64,000 nt of DNA from a bacterium (GCA_029945425.1 JAQSDV010000002.1:751960-815959), one strand, 5' to 3'; counted from the stretch's first letter, positions 43,696 to 52,226 are shown. The notes: generated by a model not told the origin, from the letters alone. Numbers and translations: made by a program.

Positions 43696-44034
43696 ATGAC
43701 CTATGTCGTCACAGACGTATGCATTAAATGCAAATATACCGACTGCGTGGAAGTCTGCCCTGTGGACTGCTTCTACGAGGGAGAAAACATGCTCGTCATT
43801 AACCCTGACGAATGCATTGATTGCGGCGTTTGCATCCCCGAATGCCCGATTGACGCGATTGTTACGGATATTGACCCCCGCGGGGAGCCGTTCCTCGAGC
43901 TGAACCGCGAGTTTTCGACCGGCCCCTGGCCCAACCTGACCAAGAAAAAGCCCGGTCTGCCCGAAGCCGAGGAGTTCAAGGATACAGCCAACAAGATATC
44001 CCTGTTCAGTCCCGAGCCGGGTGAGGGCGATTAA
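43696..44034 (+). CDS. fdxA: Seven-iron ferredoxin FdxA
   Basis: Small electron carrier, 112 residues, with [3Fe-4S] and [4Fe-4S] clusters. Cys motifs [17 protein letters not shown] and [12 protein letters not shown] are intact, and the acidic C-terminal extension ([16 protein letters not shown]) is typical of alphaproteobacterial FdxA. It precedes carD in the same direction, a common order in this class. Confidence 0.96.
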   Translation: MTYVVTDVCIKCKYTDCVEVCPVDCFYEGENMLVINPDECIDCGVCIPECPIDAIVTDIDPRGEPFLELNREFSTGPWPNLTKKKPGLPEAEEFKDTANKISLFSPEPGEGD

Positions 44035-44036
44035 AG

Positions 44037-44045
44037 TTATCCACA
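44037..44045 (+). promoter_or_regulatory. Perfect DnaA box
   Basis: TTATCCACA three bases after the fdxA stop. A single box; may be chance. Confidence 0.3.
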
Positions 44046-44282
44046 GCAATATCAATAATTTGCCTGAAAATTTTCGCGAGAACTTTCAAGAGACGCGGCT
44101 GTCTTACAGGCTTGTAAGGTACTGTCAGATTATTGACTTTTAACACTTTTTTAAGATTTGACTTGTCCTTTTATGGCATTTCCTGTACAGTCTTTTTAAA
44201 TGACGTAAGTGCGTCCGATACCCAAGTATTCTGTTAAATACGTCCTGCGCATCCCGGGACCTTACTATAGAAAAGAGGCACC

Positions 44283-45023
44283 ATGGCGAAGATCACCAAA
44301 GGCAAGGCAAAGACCACCGGCACCACCAAAAAGCCCGCCGCGGCAAAACCCGCCCCCGCAGCAGCCAAAAAAACGGCCACCGCAGTTAAGGTCACCGTTA
44401 AAGGCAAGACGACCATGAAGGTCGCCCCCCCCGTGCAGAAAGCAAAGCCCGCACCCCAAGTTCAAAAAGCAGCCCCGGCGCCTGTCGCCGTTGCTCCTGT
44501 CGCCGCGCCCGTTGTCGCGAAGAAGCCCGAAAAACTCGATTTCACCACCGGTGACTTCGTGGTTTATCCCGCCCATGGCGTCGGCTATGTCGAAGGCGTC
44601 GAAACGACCACCATCGCAGGTATGGAAATTACCCTCTACACCATCTGCTTTGAAAAAGACCGTATGCGCCTCAAGCTGCCGATCAGCAAGGTGAAGTCTT
44701 CCGGCCTGCGCAAGCTGTCCTCCAAGGACCGCCTGAAGGACGCGCTCGCGACCCTGCAGGGCCGCAGCCAGACCCGCCGCGTGATGTGGAGCCGTCGCGC
44801 GCAGGAATACGAAGCAAAGATCAACTCGGGCGACCCCGTTGCGATTGCAGAAGTCCTCCGCGACCTCCGCAAGGACACCGACGAAAGCGAACAGTCCTAC
44901 AGCGAACGCCAGATCTATCAGGCTGCGCTGGAGCGTCTTGCACGCGAAGTCGCCGCGATCGAAAAGATCGACGAAAAGAAAGCAGCGGAGAAACTGGAAG
45001 CAGTTCTCTCGAACGTCGCTTAA
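44283..45023 (+). CDS. carD: CarD-family transcription factor with H1-like N-terminal tail
   Basis: RNA polymerase-binding regulator of 246 residues. The first 80 residues are Lys/Ala/Pro-rich (KKPAAAKPAPAAAKKTATAV), like histone H1 tails, and should be disordered and DNA-binding. The CarD/CdnL core follows (FTTGDFVVYPAHGVGYVEGV, TIAGMEITLYTICFEKDRMR, then the helical C-terminal domain with RSQTRRVMWSRRAQEYEAKI). CarD contacts RNAP beta and stabilises open complexes, often at rRNA promoters. Good SD (GAGG) and a terminator support a single gene. Confidence 0.93.
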   Translation: MAKITKGKAKTTGTTKKPAAAKPAPAAAKKTATAVKVTVKGKTTMKVAPPVQKAKPAPQVQKAAPAPVAVAPVAAPVVAKKPEKLDFTTGDFVVYPAHGVGYVEGVETTTIAGMEITLYTICFEKDRMRLKLPISKVKSSGLRKLSSKDRLKDALATLQGRSQTRRVMWSRRAQEYEAKINSGDPVAIAEVLRDLRKDTDESEQSYSERQIYQAALERLAREVAAIEKIDEKKAAEKLEAVLSNVA

Positions 45024-45041
45024 CCCTTTCGTCTAACGATT

Positions 45042-45077
45042 AAAAAAACGGCCTCCGGTTTCGGGGGCCGTTTTTTT
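45042..45077 (+). terminator. Rho-independent terminator after carD
   Basis: Stem ACGGCCTCCG with CGGGGGCCGT (one U-G pair) extended by A/T runs, loop GTTT, then seven T. Confidence 0.93.
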
Positions 45078-45096
45078 ATGCGTTAAACCGGGTGGA

Positions 45097-45125
45097 TTGA
45101 CACGGTTTTGCAAACGCCCTAACTT
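45097..45125 (+). promoter_or_regulatory. Promoter, probable leaderless transcript
   Basis: TTGACA (45097-45102), 17 bases, TAACTT (45120-45125). The ATG at 45133 lies 7 bases after the -10 box, at the expected transcription start, and no SD is present. Confidence 0.6.
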
Positions 45126-45132
45126 ACGCCCC

Positions 45133-45465
45133 ATGAACAACAAGCTGAGAAAAGCATTTTTCGTCGCCGTTTTCGGCGTTGGCGCGGGCTTCGGCACGGC
45201 TGGCGCTTACATGGCGGGCAACGCGGCTGTCGACGAATACATCACCCACAAGGCACAAAACGACAGTGCCAAGGCATGTGTGCAGACCGTCAAGCAAGGT
45301 GGCAACTGCACGCCGGAACAATACCAGTGGACGGCACTTTATGCAGACCACAAGAAGGATTACGGCTTCGGGCTGTCGTGGCTGTTCGGCGGGCTTTCCT
45401 TCGTCAGGATGTCCCTGCCCAAAATCCGCGCGCCGCGCGAGAAGCCAAACGGCAGCAAGCCCTGA
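45133..45465 (+). CDS. Small hypothetical exported or membrane protein
   Basis: A 110-residue protein with a basic N-terminus and hydrophobic segment (AFFVAVFGVGAGFGTAGAYM), two Cys (KACVQTVKQGGNC) and a second semi-hydrophobic stretch (GFGLSWLFGGLSFVRMSL). Not recognised. There is no SD, and the promoter position suggests a leaderless mRNA. The last 106 bases overlap the convergent DUF808 gene, an unusually long convergent overlap. Confidence 0.6.
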   Translation: MNNKLRKAFFVAVFGVGAGFGTAGAYMAGNAAVDEYITHKAQNDSAKACVQTVKQGGNCTPEQYQWTALYADHKKDYGFGLSWLFGGLSFVRMSLPKIRAPREKPNGSKP

Positions 45466-46574
45466 GATTCCTTAAACATCGGCCATTCCGGCAGCGTGGC
45501 GGGTGCTTTCGGCGCGGCAACGGTATCGAAAGATTGCTTAATCTCGGCATCCGCCAGGGCAGGCTTTTCCGGCATGGGCAATTGCACTTGAATGAGCGGC
45601 GTGGCTTCAGGTTTCTGCGCTTCAGGCTTTGGCGATTTGGGGCCGCGTATCGTGAATACTTCCGGCACCCATTGCCGCAGGAAGGCATATGAGTCCCTTA
45701 CAGGTTTTTCCAGCACATGCACGATGGGGGTTGCAACCAGTCCTGTCGCGACGCCCGCTGCGAATGATGCGCCCAGTTTCACAAGGCTGTGCATGAACGG
45801 GCTGGAAACGACGGTTGAAATCGCGCTGTTCACCAATTCGCCCGCCGCGGGAACGCCGTGGAACAGCAATCCGCCGCCAACCATGAAAATAGCGAGGCCG
45901 CCCGCAACCGAAATGCCGTTCAGCACATGCGGCTTGCCGGCAAGAATGGCACGACCGATGGGGCGCCCGGCTTTCGATGGCAGGCTCTCGCTTTTGCGCG
46001 ACGCCAGCCATGCGCCGAGATCCTCCATTTTGATGATCGCGGTAATGATGCTGTAAACACCGACTGTTGCGCCGAGCGCCACACCAGCCATAACCAGCAC
46101 CTGTGTCGCAAACGGCAGCGCGAGCGTTGCCGCCATCGTGACGGCAGTGATCTCGCCGGACAGGATCATGTCGGTCTTGATCGCGCTTTTGACCTTGCGG
46201 GCGCGCGCGGTTGCCGCGTCTTCACCCGGTATATCGGCGGGCTCGTGATGATGGTTGTCTTCACCTGTCAGCAGCGCCTTCATCTTGCCGATGCCTTCAT
46301 AGGCGAAATACGCGCCGCCCGCGGCCAGCAGGGGCATCACCGCCCATGGCATCAGCAGATGCACGGCGAGCGCGGCTGGAACCAGAATGGCCTTGTTCTT
46401 CAGCGACCCTTTTGCGACATCGATCAGGATCGACAGGTCGCGTTTTTCGGTATAGATGTCGTCGTCTTTTTTCACCGGGGATTTGTCGGCGACGCTGCCT
46501 GTCTTCTCCGCCGCGACCTTTACCATGGTCGCGATTTCATCCAATAGAATTACCAATGCCCCGCCGCTCGCCAT
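45360..46574 (-). CDS. DUF808 (YedI-like) membrane protein
   Basis: Inner-membrane protein of 404 residues. DUF808 features are LVILLDEIATMVKVAAEKTG, DVAKGSLKNKAILVPAALAV and PLLAAGGAYFAYEGIGKM, with about seven hydrophobic segments through residue 300. The family is normally about 300 residues; here a Pro/Lys-rich extension of about 90 residues follows (PKSPKPEAQKPEATPL), and its coding part overlaps the convergent 45133 gene. Function of DUF808 is unknown. Confidence 0.87.
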   Translation of the reverse strand: MASGGALVILLDEIATMVKVAAEKTGSVADKSPVKKDDDIYTEKRDLSILIDVAKGSLKNKAILVPAALAVHLLMPWAVMPLLAAGGAYFAYEGIGKMKALLTGEDNHHHEPADIPGEDAATARARKVKSAIKTDMILSGEITAVTMAATLALPFATQVLVMAGVALGATVGVYSIITAIIKMEDLGAWLASRKSESLPSKAGRPIGRAILAGKPHVLNGISVAGGLAIFMVGGGLLFHGVPAAGELVNSAISTVVSSPFMHSLVKLGASFAAGVATGLVATPIVHVLEKPVRDSYAFLRQWVPEVFTIRGPKSPKPEAQKPEATPLIQVQLPMPEKPALADAEIKQSFDTVAAPKAPATLPEWPMFKESQGLLPFGFSRGARILGRDILTKESPPNSHDSPKP

Positions 46575-46888
46575 CGCTGCTCTTCTTTCAATTTTTAAAA
46601 CTGGAGTGCATCGCGGCTAGGAGGGGTTTCCGTACGAATTCCCGGAAAAGCGCTAAGAGGCGGTGCACATTCTTTTTACTCCGCTGCGTTGCAACATTCA
46701 ATGTTGTTTTTATAAGCCATTGATTTACAATATATATTTCGTATGTTTCTGGACGTTAGATATCATAACCCGAAAGACTCGCAGTAAATATCTGTTGTTA
46801 CTTCCTGTTTGGAAATTGATATTGCCGTAATTCTTGACCTCCTACCCTGTGATGTTTTATATTAATTATGTTAATAAAATGGGGTTTC
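46575..46888. other. AT-rich intergenic region with a promoter
   Basis: About 314 bases between the DUF808 and PIN genes, AT-rich from 46690. The only signal I see is the promoter at 46834-46863. Confidence 0.55.
46834..46863 (+). promoter_or_regulatory. Sigma70-type promoter of the PIN/antitoxin pair
   Basis: TTGACC (46834-46839) followed by TTATAT at 17 bases or TATATT at 18 bases. Transcription would begin near 46870, 20 bases before the chosen PIN start. Confidence 0.65.
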
Positions 46889-47455
46889 ATGACGAAACAG
46901 GATTTTTGCGTGGTCGATGCGGGGCCGCTCATCACCCTCGCTCTCGGCGGTGCACTGGATGTGCTGACAGCTGCCAGTGACCATTTTCAATTCAAAATCC
47001 TAGACATCGTCCGTATCGAAGCATCGCGCCCCGACCGCCCCGGCGGCAAAGAAATCGCTGCATGGATGGACACGATGAAACAAGCCGGAAAGCTGGACAT
47101 CATCGATACCGATATCGGGCTGGTAACCATGACAGAGCGCCAGACAGACCCCTATTTCCGCGTCAAGAACGCCGGCGAACACGCAATTGCCGAATGGATT
47201 GAAAACGGCGGGCTGAAGGACGCGCATTCCGCGATTGTGGTGTACGAGGATAACGACACGCGCAAGCTGCTGGAACGGATGCAGCCCGATGCCGATGTGG
47301 TGGCCGTTTCCACCCGCGCCTTCCTGATCGCGGGCGAAGGCATCGGATTTGTGAAGGATGCGCAAGCGCTTTGGGATAAGATACATGGCAATGCGCCCAC
47401 GCGCAGCGACAAGAACACGAAATTCCAGGTCAGTACACGAGCGCCCAGCCCATGA
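46889..47455 (+). CDS. PIN-domain protein (putative toxin)
   Basis: A 188-residue protein with the order of acidic residues of PIN nucleases: Asp in FCVVDAGPLITLALGG, Glu in NAGEHAIAEWIE and Asp in VVYEDNDTRKLLERM, then the strand VVAVSTRAFLIAGEG. PIN toxins cleave RNA. It overlaps the next ORF by ATGA. ATG 46889 is preferred to ATG 46868, which lies upstream of the predicted transcription start. VapC toxins usually follow their antitoxin; here the order is reversed. Confidence 0.7.
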   Translation: MTKQDFCVVDAGPLITLALGGALDVLTAASDHFQFKILDIVRIEASRPDRPGGKEIAAWMDTMKQAGKLDIIDTDIGLVTMTERQTDPYFRVKNAGEHAIAEWIENGGLKDAHSAIVVYEDNDTRKLLERMQPDADVVAVSTRAFLIAGEGIGFVKDAQALWDKIHGNAPTRSDKNTKFQVSTRAPSP

Positions 47456-47703
47456 CAATCAAGACCGCAGAACCCGATAAGAAATTCTACCCGATACTGA
47501 AGCAGTATTCGGAAGGCAGCATTTCCGCGACGAATGCCGCCTATGAAATCCAGCAGATGAAGATCGCAGGTTTTGAAGATCCCAGCGCGTCAGAAGTCAT
47601 TATCTGGGCCAAGATGGCGGGGTACGGCATCCCGTCCCCCAGCGAGGACGAAGCGAAGGCAGAAGCGGCTGAATTACTGCGCAAACGGTCCGAAAAGAAA
47701 TAA
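47452..47703 (+). CDS. Putative antitoxin partner of the PIN protein
   Basis: An 83-residue acidic/basic protein (YSEGSISATNAAYEIQQMKI, C-terminus AEAAELLRKRSEKK) that begins inside the stop of the PIN gene (ATGA). Its size, helical character and coupling suit an antitoxin. No DNA-binding fold is obvious. The antitoxin role is inferred from context only. Confidence 0.55.
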   Translation: MTIKTAEPDKKFYPILKQYSEGSISATNAAYEIQQMKIAGFEDPSASEVIIWAKMAGYGIPSPSEDEAKAEAAELLRKRSEKK

Positions 47704-47718
47704 ATTACAATTAGCGGG

Positions 47719-48288
47719 TTACAAGACGGGCGGCTTTGGCTTGCGCCCGCCCAGCTTGAACTTCGCCAGTTGCGCGCAGAGTTTATGCGGCAGGCCTTTT
47801 TTCAGCACTTCGCGCGACTTTTCCATCGCTTCGCGGTGGGCACGGTCGGTGTCGGTGCGGAATTTCACGATGGCTTGCGCGGTTTCGGCGTGGCCGTGGT
47901 GTTCGGCTTTCGCAGCAGCGTTGAGGCCAAGATTATTTTCGCGCTTGTCATCCGCGCCGCGTTTCAGAAGCTCCAGCGCGAGTTCGGTGCGTCCCATCCA
48001 TGCCGCGATGATGATGGGCGTTTCGCCGTTCATATCGGGGCGCTCGAGGCTCGCGCCGTGATCGAGCATATAGGTCACGCCCGCCATGTTCCCCGCCTTG
48101 CAGGCCCACATCAGCGCGGTGTAAGCCATCGGTTCGCCGCGCACGGCATCGAGATGCGCCGCGCCGTATTTGTCGATAAAAGTCTGGATGCCGGGAATGT
48201 CGCCATCCGACGCTGCGCTCATCAATAAATCGATGTCGCGGCGTTCGATGCCTTCGGTAACGACGTTGTTGAATTTATCACTCAGCAT
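47719..48288 (-). CDS. Ankyrin-repeat protein
   Basis: A 189-residue protein with four ankyrin repeats in about residues 15-145: AASDGDIPGIQTFIDKYGA, MAYTALMWACKAGNMAGVTY, NGETPIIIAAWMGRTELAL and NNLGLNAAAKAEHHGHAETA. A basic tail follows. No signal peptide, so cytoplasmic unless secreted by a specialised system. It converges on the PIN/antitoxin pair. Confidence 0.88.
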   Translation of the reverse strand: MLSDKFNNVVTEGIERRDIDLLMSAASDGDIPGIQTFIDKYGAAHLDAVRGEPMAYTALMWACKAGNMAGVTYMLDHGASLERPDMNGETPIIIAAWMGRTELALELLKRGADDKRENNLGLNAAAKAEHHGHAETAQAIVKFRTDTDRAHREAMEKSREVLKKGLPHKLCAQLAKFKLGGRKPKPPVL

Positions 48289-48368
48289 CGCAGGTGCCCT
48301 GTATGTTGGAACACCGCAAGACTAGCAAGTGATTTTTCTTATGTCAAACTATGAAAAACGCCTTGATA

Positions 48369-49304
48369 TCAAACGGTTGTAATGCCCGCCCAGCAAATGT
48401 TCTCGCCTTTCGCGAGGTGATTATTCTTCCCCGTCATAAAGCGCGCCGACAGGTCGGCGGCGCTGTGGTCGCGCTTCAGCATGAAGCCGCGTGCGGTCAG
48501 GAACGTCGGGATATTCTCCGGCTCGATGCCCCACTTCATCGGCTCCCCCTGCAACTGCAGCCACAGCCGCGCGAGCGCTGTCTGGCTGTCGAACCCGATA
48601 ACACCCAAGGGCGAGCGCGCCATATAGGTGAAGATCAAACTGCTGTCCGGATGCTGCGCCGATGCGCGGATACCGGCAAAAAATTTATCGAGCTGCTTTG
48701 CATCAAGATACATCGTGATGCCTTCCGCGATAAAAATCGTCGGATGACCGGCATTGAACCCCGCAGGCGCCAGCGCATCGGCGATGCCGGTTTTTGTCAG
48801 GTCTGCGGGGCAGAAAAACAAATTCGGGCCGGCATCGGCCAGCGCGGCTTTTTTCCTCTCTTGCGTCGCCGGATGATCGATCTCGAAAAATTTAACATCC
48901 GCATGTTTTTTATGTAGCGCCGCCGCCAGCGGGTCGAAACCTGCGGCAATCACGACAACCTGCCGCACTGCGCCCTTTTCGATCACGCCCTGCACAATGC
49001 TTTCGATTAGTTTTTTGCGTAGCGCGAAATGCAGGTAGAGGCCCGGGATGCTGCAACGCTCGATGGTTTTTAAAATCTGCCCGTTGAATTTGCGTGTAAA
49101 TACATGCTCGCTCTTTGTGCTGAAGCTGAACATGGCGGTAAGCATGTCAACAACAGGCGAATAGAACGCGCCGCCCAGTTCTTCGACAAATCGTTCGTAA
49201 TACCATCTATACGCTTCGTCAACCGCCCAGCCATGTGTGTCCGCCAGCATGGCTTGCGAACGTGCAATCAGGATCGCGGTCGCGCTGGGCTTGTGGGCTT
49301 TCAT
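48369..49304 (-). CDS. SAM-dependent methyltransferase (LCMT/TIGR00027 type)
   Basis: A 311-residue class I methyltransferase of the leucine carboxyl methyltransferase-like family. SAM-binding motifs are VVVIAAGFDPLAAALHKKH and KFFEIDHPATQERKKAAL, then FIAEGITMYLDAKQLDKFF. The family acts on small-molecule or protein carboxylates; the substrate is unknown. It starts 4 bases after the stop of an ankyrin gene on the same strand, so the two are one unit. Confidence 0.85.
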   Translation of the reverse strand: MKAHKPSATAILIARSQAMLADTHGWAVDEAYRWYYERFVEELGGAFYSPVVDMLTAMFSFSTKSEHVFTRKFNGQILKTIERCSIPGLYLHFALRKKLIESIVQGVIEKGAVRQVVVIAAGFDPLAAALHKKHADVKFFEIDHPATQERKKAALADAGPNLFFCPADLTKTGIADALAPAGFNAGHPTIFIAEGITMYLDAKQLDKFFAGIRASAQHPDSSLIFTYMARSPLGVIGFDSQTALARLWLQLQGEPMKWGIEPENIPTFLTARGFMLKRDHSAADLSARFMTGKNNHLAKGENICWAGITTV

Positions 49305-49308
49305 GAAA

Positions 49309-50001
49309 TCAGATCTGTGGCGGGCGTTTGAAGGTCGCGGTGCGGGGCGCGATGATGGCGGCGGTCGTGCCGGTGCGCAGCAGTTCGACGGTGTCGCGCA
49401 TTTCCTTGGCCTCCTTTGCAATGATATCCATGCGGCGCTGGCGCTCCTCCGTCATAATGCGCAAGGCATCCCTGTTCTTACCGCGCTCCGCGCGTTCTTC
49501 GGCATTACGCGACGCACTATCCTCGGCATCCAGCGATGCGTTTTTCGACAGCAGGAATGAAATGGTGGCTTTCTTGCGGTCGGACATGACAGGTATCTCG
49601 TTGCGGCTCGCCTTGTGATAGGCGGCATGCATCAGCGGCGTCATGCCCTTCTTGTCCTGCGCCTCGATATTCGCGCCGCGTTCGACCAGAAACTGTACCA
49701 TTTTCGTGAAGCCGCGCAGTGATGCCGACATCAGGGGCGTCATGCCGTTGTTATCCGGCGCGTCCACATTCGCGCCGCGCTGCATCAGGATATCGATGAC
49801 GCCGGTGCGGCCGGTTTCGGTCGCGTGCTGGATCATTGTCTTGCCGTCTTTGTCGCGCTGCTGCACGACCGCGTCGCCTTTTTCAGTGATGAATGTGCTC
49901 ACCGCTTCCTTGGTGCTGTAACGCACCAGTTCGGTCAAACGCGAAATATCGTCCTCGGTATAGGGCGAAGCGGCATTATTAAATGAAGGCTTGAGCGCCA
50001 C
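49309..50001 (-). CDS. Ankyrin-repeat protein
   Basis: A 230-residue protein with three clear ankyrin repeats at about residues 50-150 (DKDGKTMIQHATETGRTGVI, DNNGMTPLMSASLRGFTKMV, DKKGMTPLMHAAYHKASRNE), then a Glu/Arg-rich helical, probably coiled-coil region (RNAEERAERGKNRDALRIM). Cytoplasmic by sequence. It is followed at once by the methyltransferase gene. Confidence 0.9.
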   Translation of the reverse strand: MALKPSFNNAASPYTEDDISRLTELVRYSTKEAVSTFITEKGDAVVQQRDKDGKTMIQHATETGRTGVIDILMQRGANVDAPDNNGMTPLMSASLRGFTKMVQFLVERGANIEAQDKKGMTPLMHAAYHKASRNEIPVMSDRKKATISFLLSKNASLDAEDSASRNAEERAERGKNRDALRIMTEERQRRMDIIAKEAKEMRDTVELLRTGTTAAIIAPRTATFKRPPQI

Positions 50002-50133
50002 GGTTCGGTCATCCTGAATTAAAGAACGACCAAGCCTAGCAGCCGTTAATGATTATGTCAAAGACTTAAACTCCGCCTTTCCGATTGTGGAAAAAAGGCG
50101 TATATTCAGCAAAATCAATCGCAAGCGAAGGCC

Positions 50134-50955
50134 ATGTCTTTTAAAAATAAATTCAGCAACTTGGGCCAGCCCAAACGCATCTGGACGGTTTCGGCCATCC
50201 ACGGCGCCGTGAGCCAGTTGCAAGCGATTCACAAGACGATCTATGAGAAATTCGAGCCGGGCGACCGTTTGGTCTATACCGGCAATTACCTCGGCGGCGC
50301 CCGAGGTGATGCGATTGGGACGATGAACGACCTGCTCTATTTCCGCCGCAGCCTGATGGCGAAAGAAGGCGTGCAGGCCGACGACATCGTTTACCTGCGC
50401 GGCCAGCAGGAAGAAGTCTGGAGCAAGATCCTGCAGCTGCAATTCGCGCCCAACGCCTCGCAAGTGGTGGAATGGATGGCGGAGCACAATGCGGGGCTCG
50501 ACAGCATGCTGTCCGGCTATGGCTCCTCGCTGGAGGATCTGCGCCGTTCCGCGCGCGAAGGTACGATGAGCTTGACGCGCTGGTCGAGCAGCCTGAAGCA
50601 GAAAATACGCGAAATGCCCGGACACGAGCAGTTTTTCTCCATCCTGCGCCGCGCGGCATTTACCGAGCATTTACACAGCAACGACAATAACATCCTGTTC
50701 GTCCATGCGGGCATCAACCCTGCCCGCCCCTTTACCGATCAGGGCGACGAATTCTGGTGGGCGAGCAAGAATTTCAACGGCATGGAACCTTATGCGCCGT
50801 TCAAGGCCGTCGTACGCGGGCATGACCCTGACCACAACGGCGTCCATGTCGGCAAGGCCTCCATCAGCCTTGATGGCGGCTGCGGCCATGGCGGCAAGCT
50901 GGTCTGCGCCCAAATGTCATCGGCGGGTGACATTATCGAGATGTTTGCCGCATAA
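50134..50955 (+). CDS. PPP-type metallophosphoesterase fold, metal site degenerate
   Basis: A 273-residue protein with the layout of PPP phosphatases, but the metal motifs are changed: GDIHG is SAIHG (20-24), GDYVDRG is GNYLGGA (50-56), and GNHE is GQQE (90-93). Later parts are kept: FVHAGINPARPF (normal VHAG), VVRGHDP (normal GHT) and ISLDGGCGHGGKLVCAQM. Three or more metal ligands are lost, so it is probably inactive as a phosphatase and may bind a partner. A TATATT -10-like element lies about 35 bases upstream. Confidence 0.82.
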   Translation: MSFKNKFSNLGQPKRIWTVSAIHGAVSQLQAIHKTIYEKFEPGDRLVYTGNYLGGARGDAIGTMNDLLYFRRSLMAKEGVQADDIVYLRGQQEEVWSKILQLQFAPNASQVVEWMAEHNAGLDSMLSGYGSSLEDLRRSAREGTMSLTRWSSSLKQKIREMPGHEQFFSILRRAAFTEHLHSNDNNILFVHAGINPARPFTDQGDEFWWASKNFNGMEPYAPFKAVVRGHDPDHNGVHVGKASISLDGGCGHGGKLVCAQMSSAGDIIEMFAA

Positions 50956-51326
50956 CGGTGTCGCGGAAATAATTGCCGCGTCACAAGTAACCTTTCCGCA
51001 GGATTTCCGAATATTTTTCGTGGACTCTATTGTCATCCATTCGTTGGATTACATGAGAGAGAAACGTGCTGTTTTCGGTAACTTATGGAGCATTATCAGC
51101 GCGAAAACGACACAATGCTGCTGCGCAACGAATACCCGCTATTTTGCAAGGATTTCAGGGTATTAAACAGGCACAACTCTTGCAGGTTTCTTAATGGAAA
51201 CCGGATATTATAAGGATGGGTGATCCGGTTGAGGCCGGTCAGCGTACAAGATATACAAAAGTAACGAATTGTCGCTAACATCACCCAGCCACCACATAAC
51301 GGGTACAGAAAGAAAGAAGGGCTACA
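50956..51326. other. Leader region upstream of rpoH
   Basis: About 370 bases without a gene. A perfect 8-bp inverted repeat AACCGGAT (51199-51206) / ATCCGGTT (51223-51230) lies about 100 bases before the rpoH start and could form a hairpin in its mRNA leader. I see no match to the heat-shock promoter consensus. Confidence 0.5.
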
Positions 51327-52226
51327 ATGGCTCACCTTGACGATCCCACGACGCAACAAGCGAACCTCCGCTACATCCGCCAGGCGATGGATGAGCCGAT
51401 GCTGGAACGCGAGCACGAGTTGAATCTCGCGCGCCTGTGGAAAGACAAGAAGGACGAAAAAGCGCTGCACGAGCTGATCCGCTCGTACACCCGTCTCGTC
51501 ATCGCAATCGCGGCCAAGTTCAAGAACTACGGCCTGCCGATGGGCGACCTTATACAGGAAGGCAATATCGGCCTGATGGAAGCAGCCGCGCGCTTTGAAC
51601 CCGCGCTGGAAAACCGCTTTTCGACATATGCAACGTGGTGGGTCCGCGCGCAGATTCAGGATTACGTCCTGCGCAACTGGTCCATTGTGCGTACCGGCAC
51701 GACCGCGTCGCAGAAATCGCTGTTCTTCAACCTGCGCCGTTTGCGCGCGAAGATCCGCGGCCAGTCGGCACGCGACTTCCTTGATGACGAAGCCGTCGGC
51801 GCGATTGCGACCGAACTGGGCGTCGACAAGAAAGAAGTCCTGGAAATGGAAGCCCGCATGAATGGCGGCGACCAATCCCTGAACGCGCCGATCGGCGAGG
51901 AAGGCGACAACGAATGGCAGGATTTGCTGGCTGATAAAACGGCAAATCCCGAAGAAGTCGTGATGGGCATGAAGGACAATTCCACCCGTTCCAACTGGCT
52001 GAATCAGGCCCTGGGCGAGCTGTCCGACCGTGAGCGCACGATTATCGAAGAACGCCGCATGAACGACGATGTTGTGACCCTGGAACACTTAGGGAAACAG
52101 CTCGGCATCTCCAAGGAACGCGTCCGCCAGCTCGAGCAGCGCGCCATGGAAAAGCTGAAATCGTCAATTCTCATAAAAGTTCAGGGTGCAGGCCTCGACG
52201 CCCATTCCCTGTTCGAAACGGCATAA
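51327..52226 (+). CDS. rpoH: RNA polymerase sigma factor RpoH (sigma32)
   Basis: Heat-shock sigma factor, 299 residues. Region 2 has GLPMGDLIQEGNIGLMEAAARF and FSTYATWWVRAQIQDYVLRN, the RpoH box is QKSLFFNLRRLR, and region 4 has LSDRERTIIEERRMND and LGISKERVRQLEQRAMEKL. SD AAAGAAAGAAGG-type purine tract precedes the ATG. The long leader may carry temperature or structure control (inference). Confidence 0.96.
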   Translation: MAHLDDPTTQQANLRYIRQAMDEPMLEREHELNLARLWKDKKDEKALHELIRSYTRLVIAIAAKFKNYGLPMGDLIQEGNIGLMEAAARFEPALENRFSTYATWWVRAQIQDYVLRNWSIVRTGTTASQKSLFFNLRRLRAKIRGQSARDFLDDEAVGAIATELGVDKKEVLEMEARMNGGDQSLNAPIGEEGDNEWQDLLADKTANPEEVVMGMKDNSTRSNWLNQALGELSDRERTIIEERRMNDDVVTLEHLGKQLGISKERVRQLEQRAMEKLKSSILIKVQGAGLDAHSLFETA

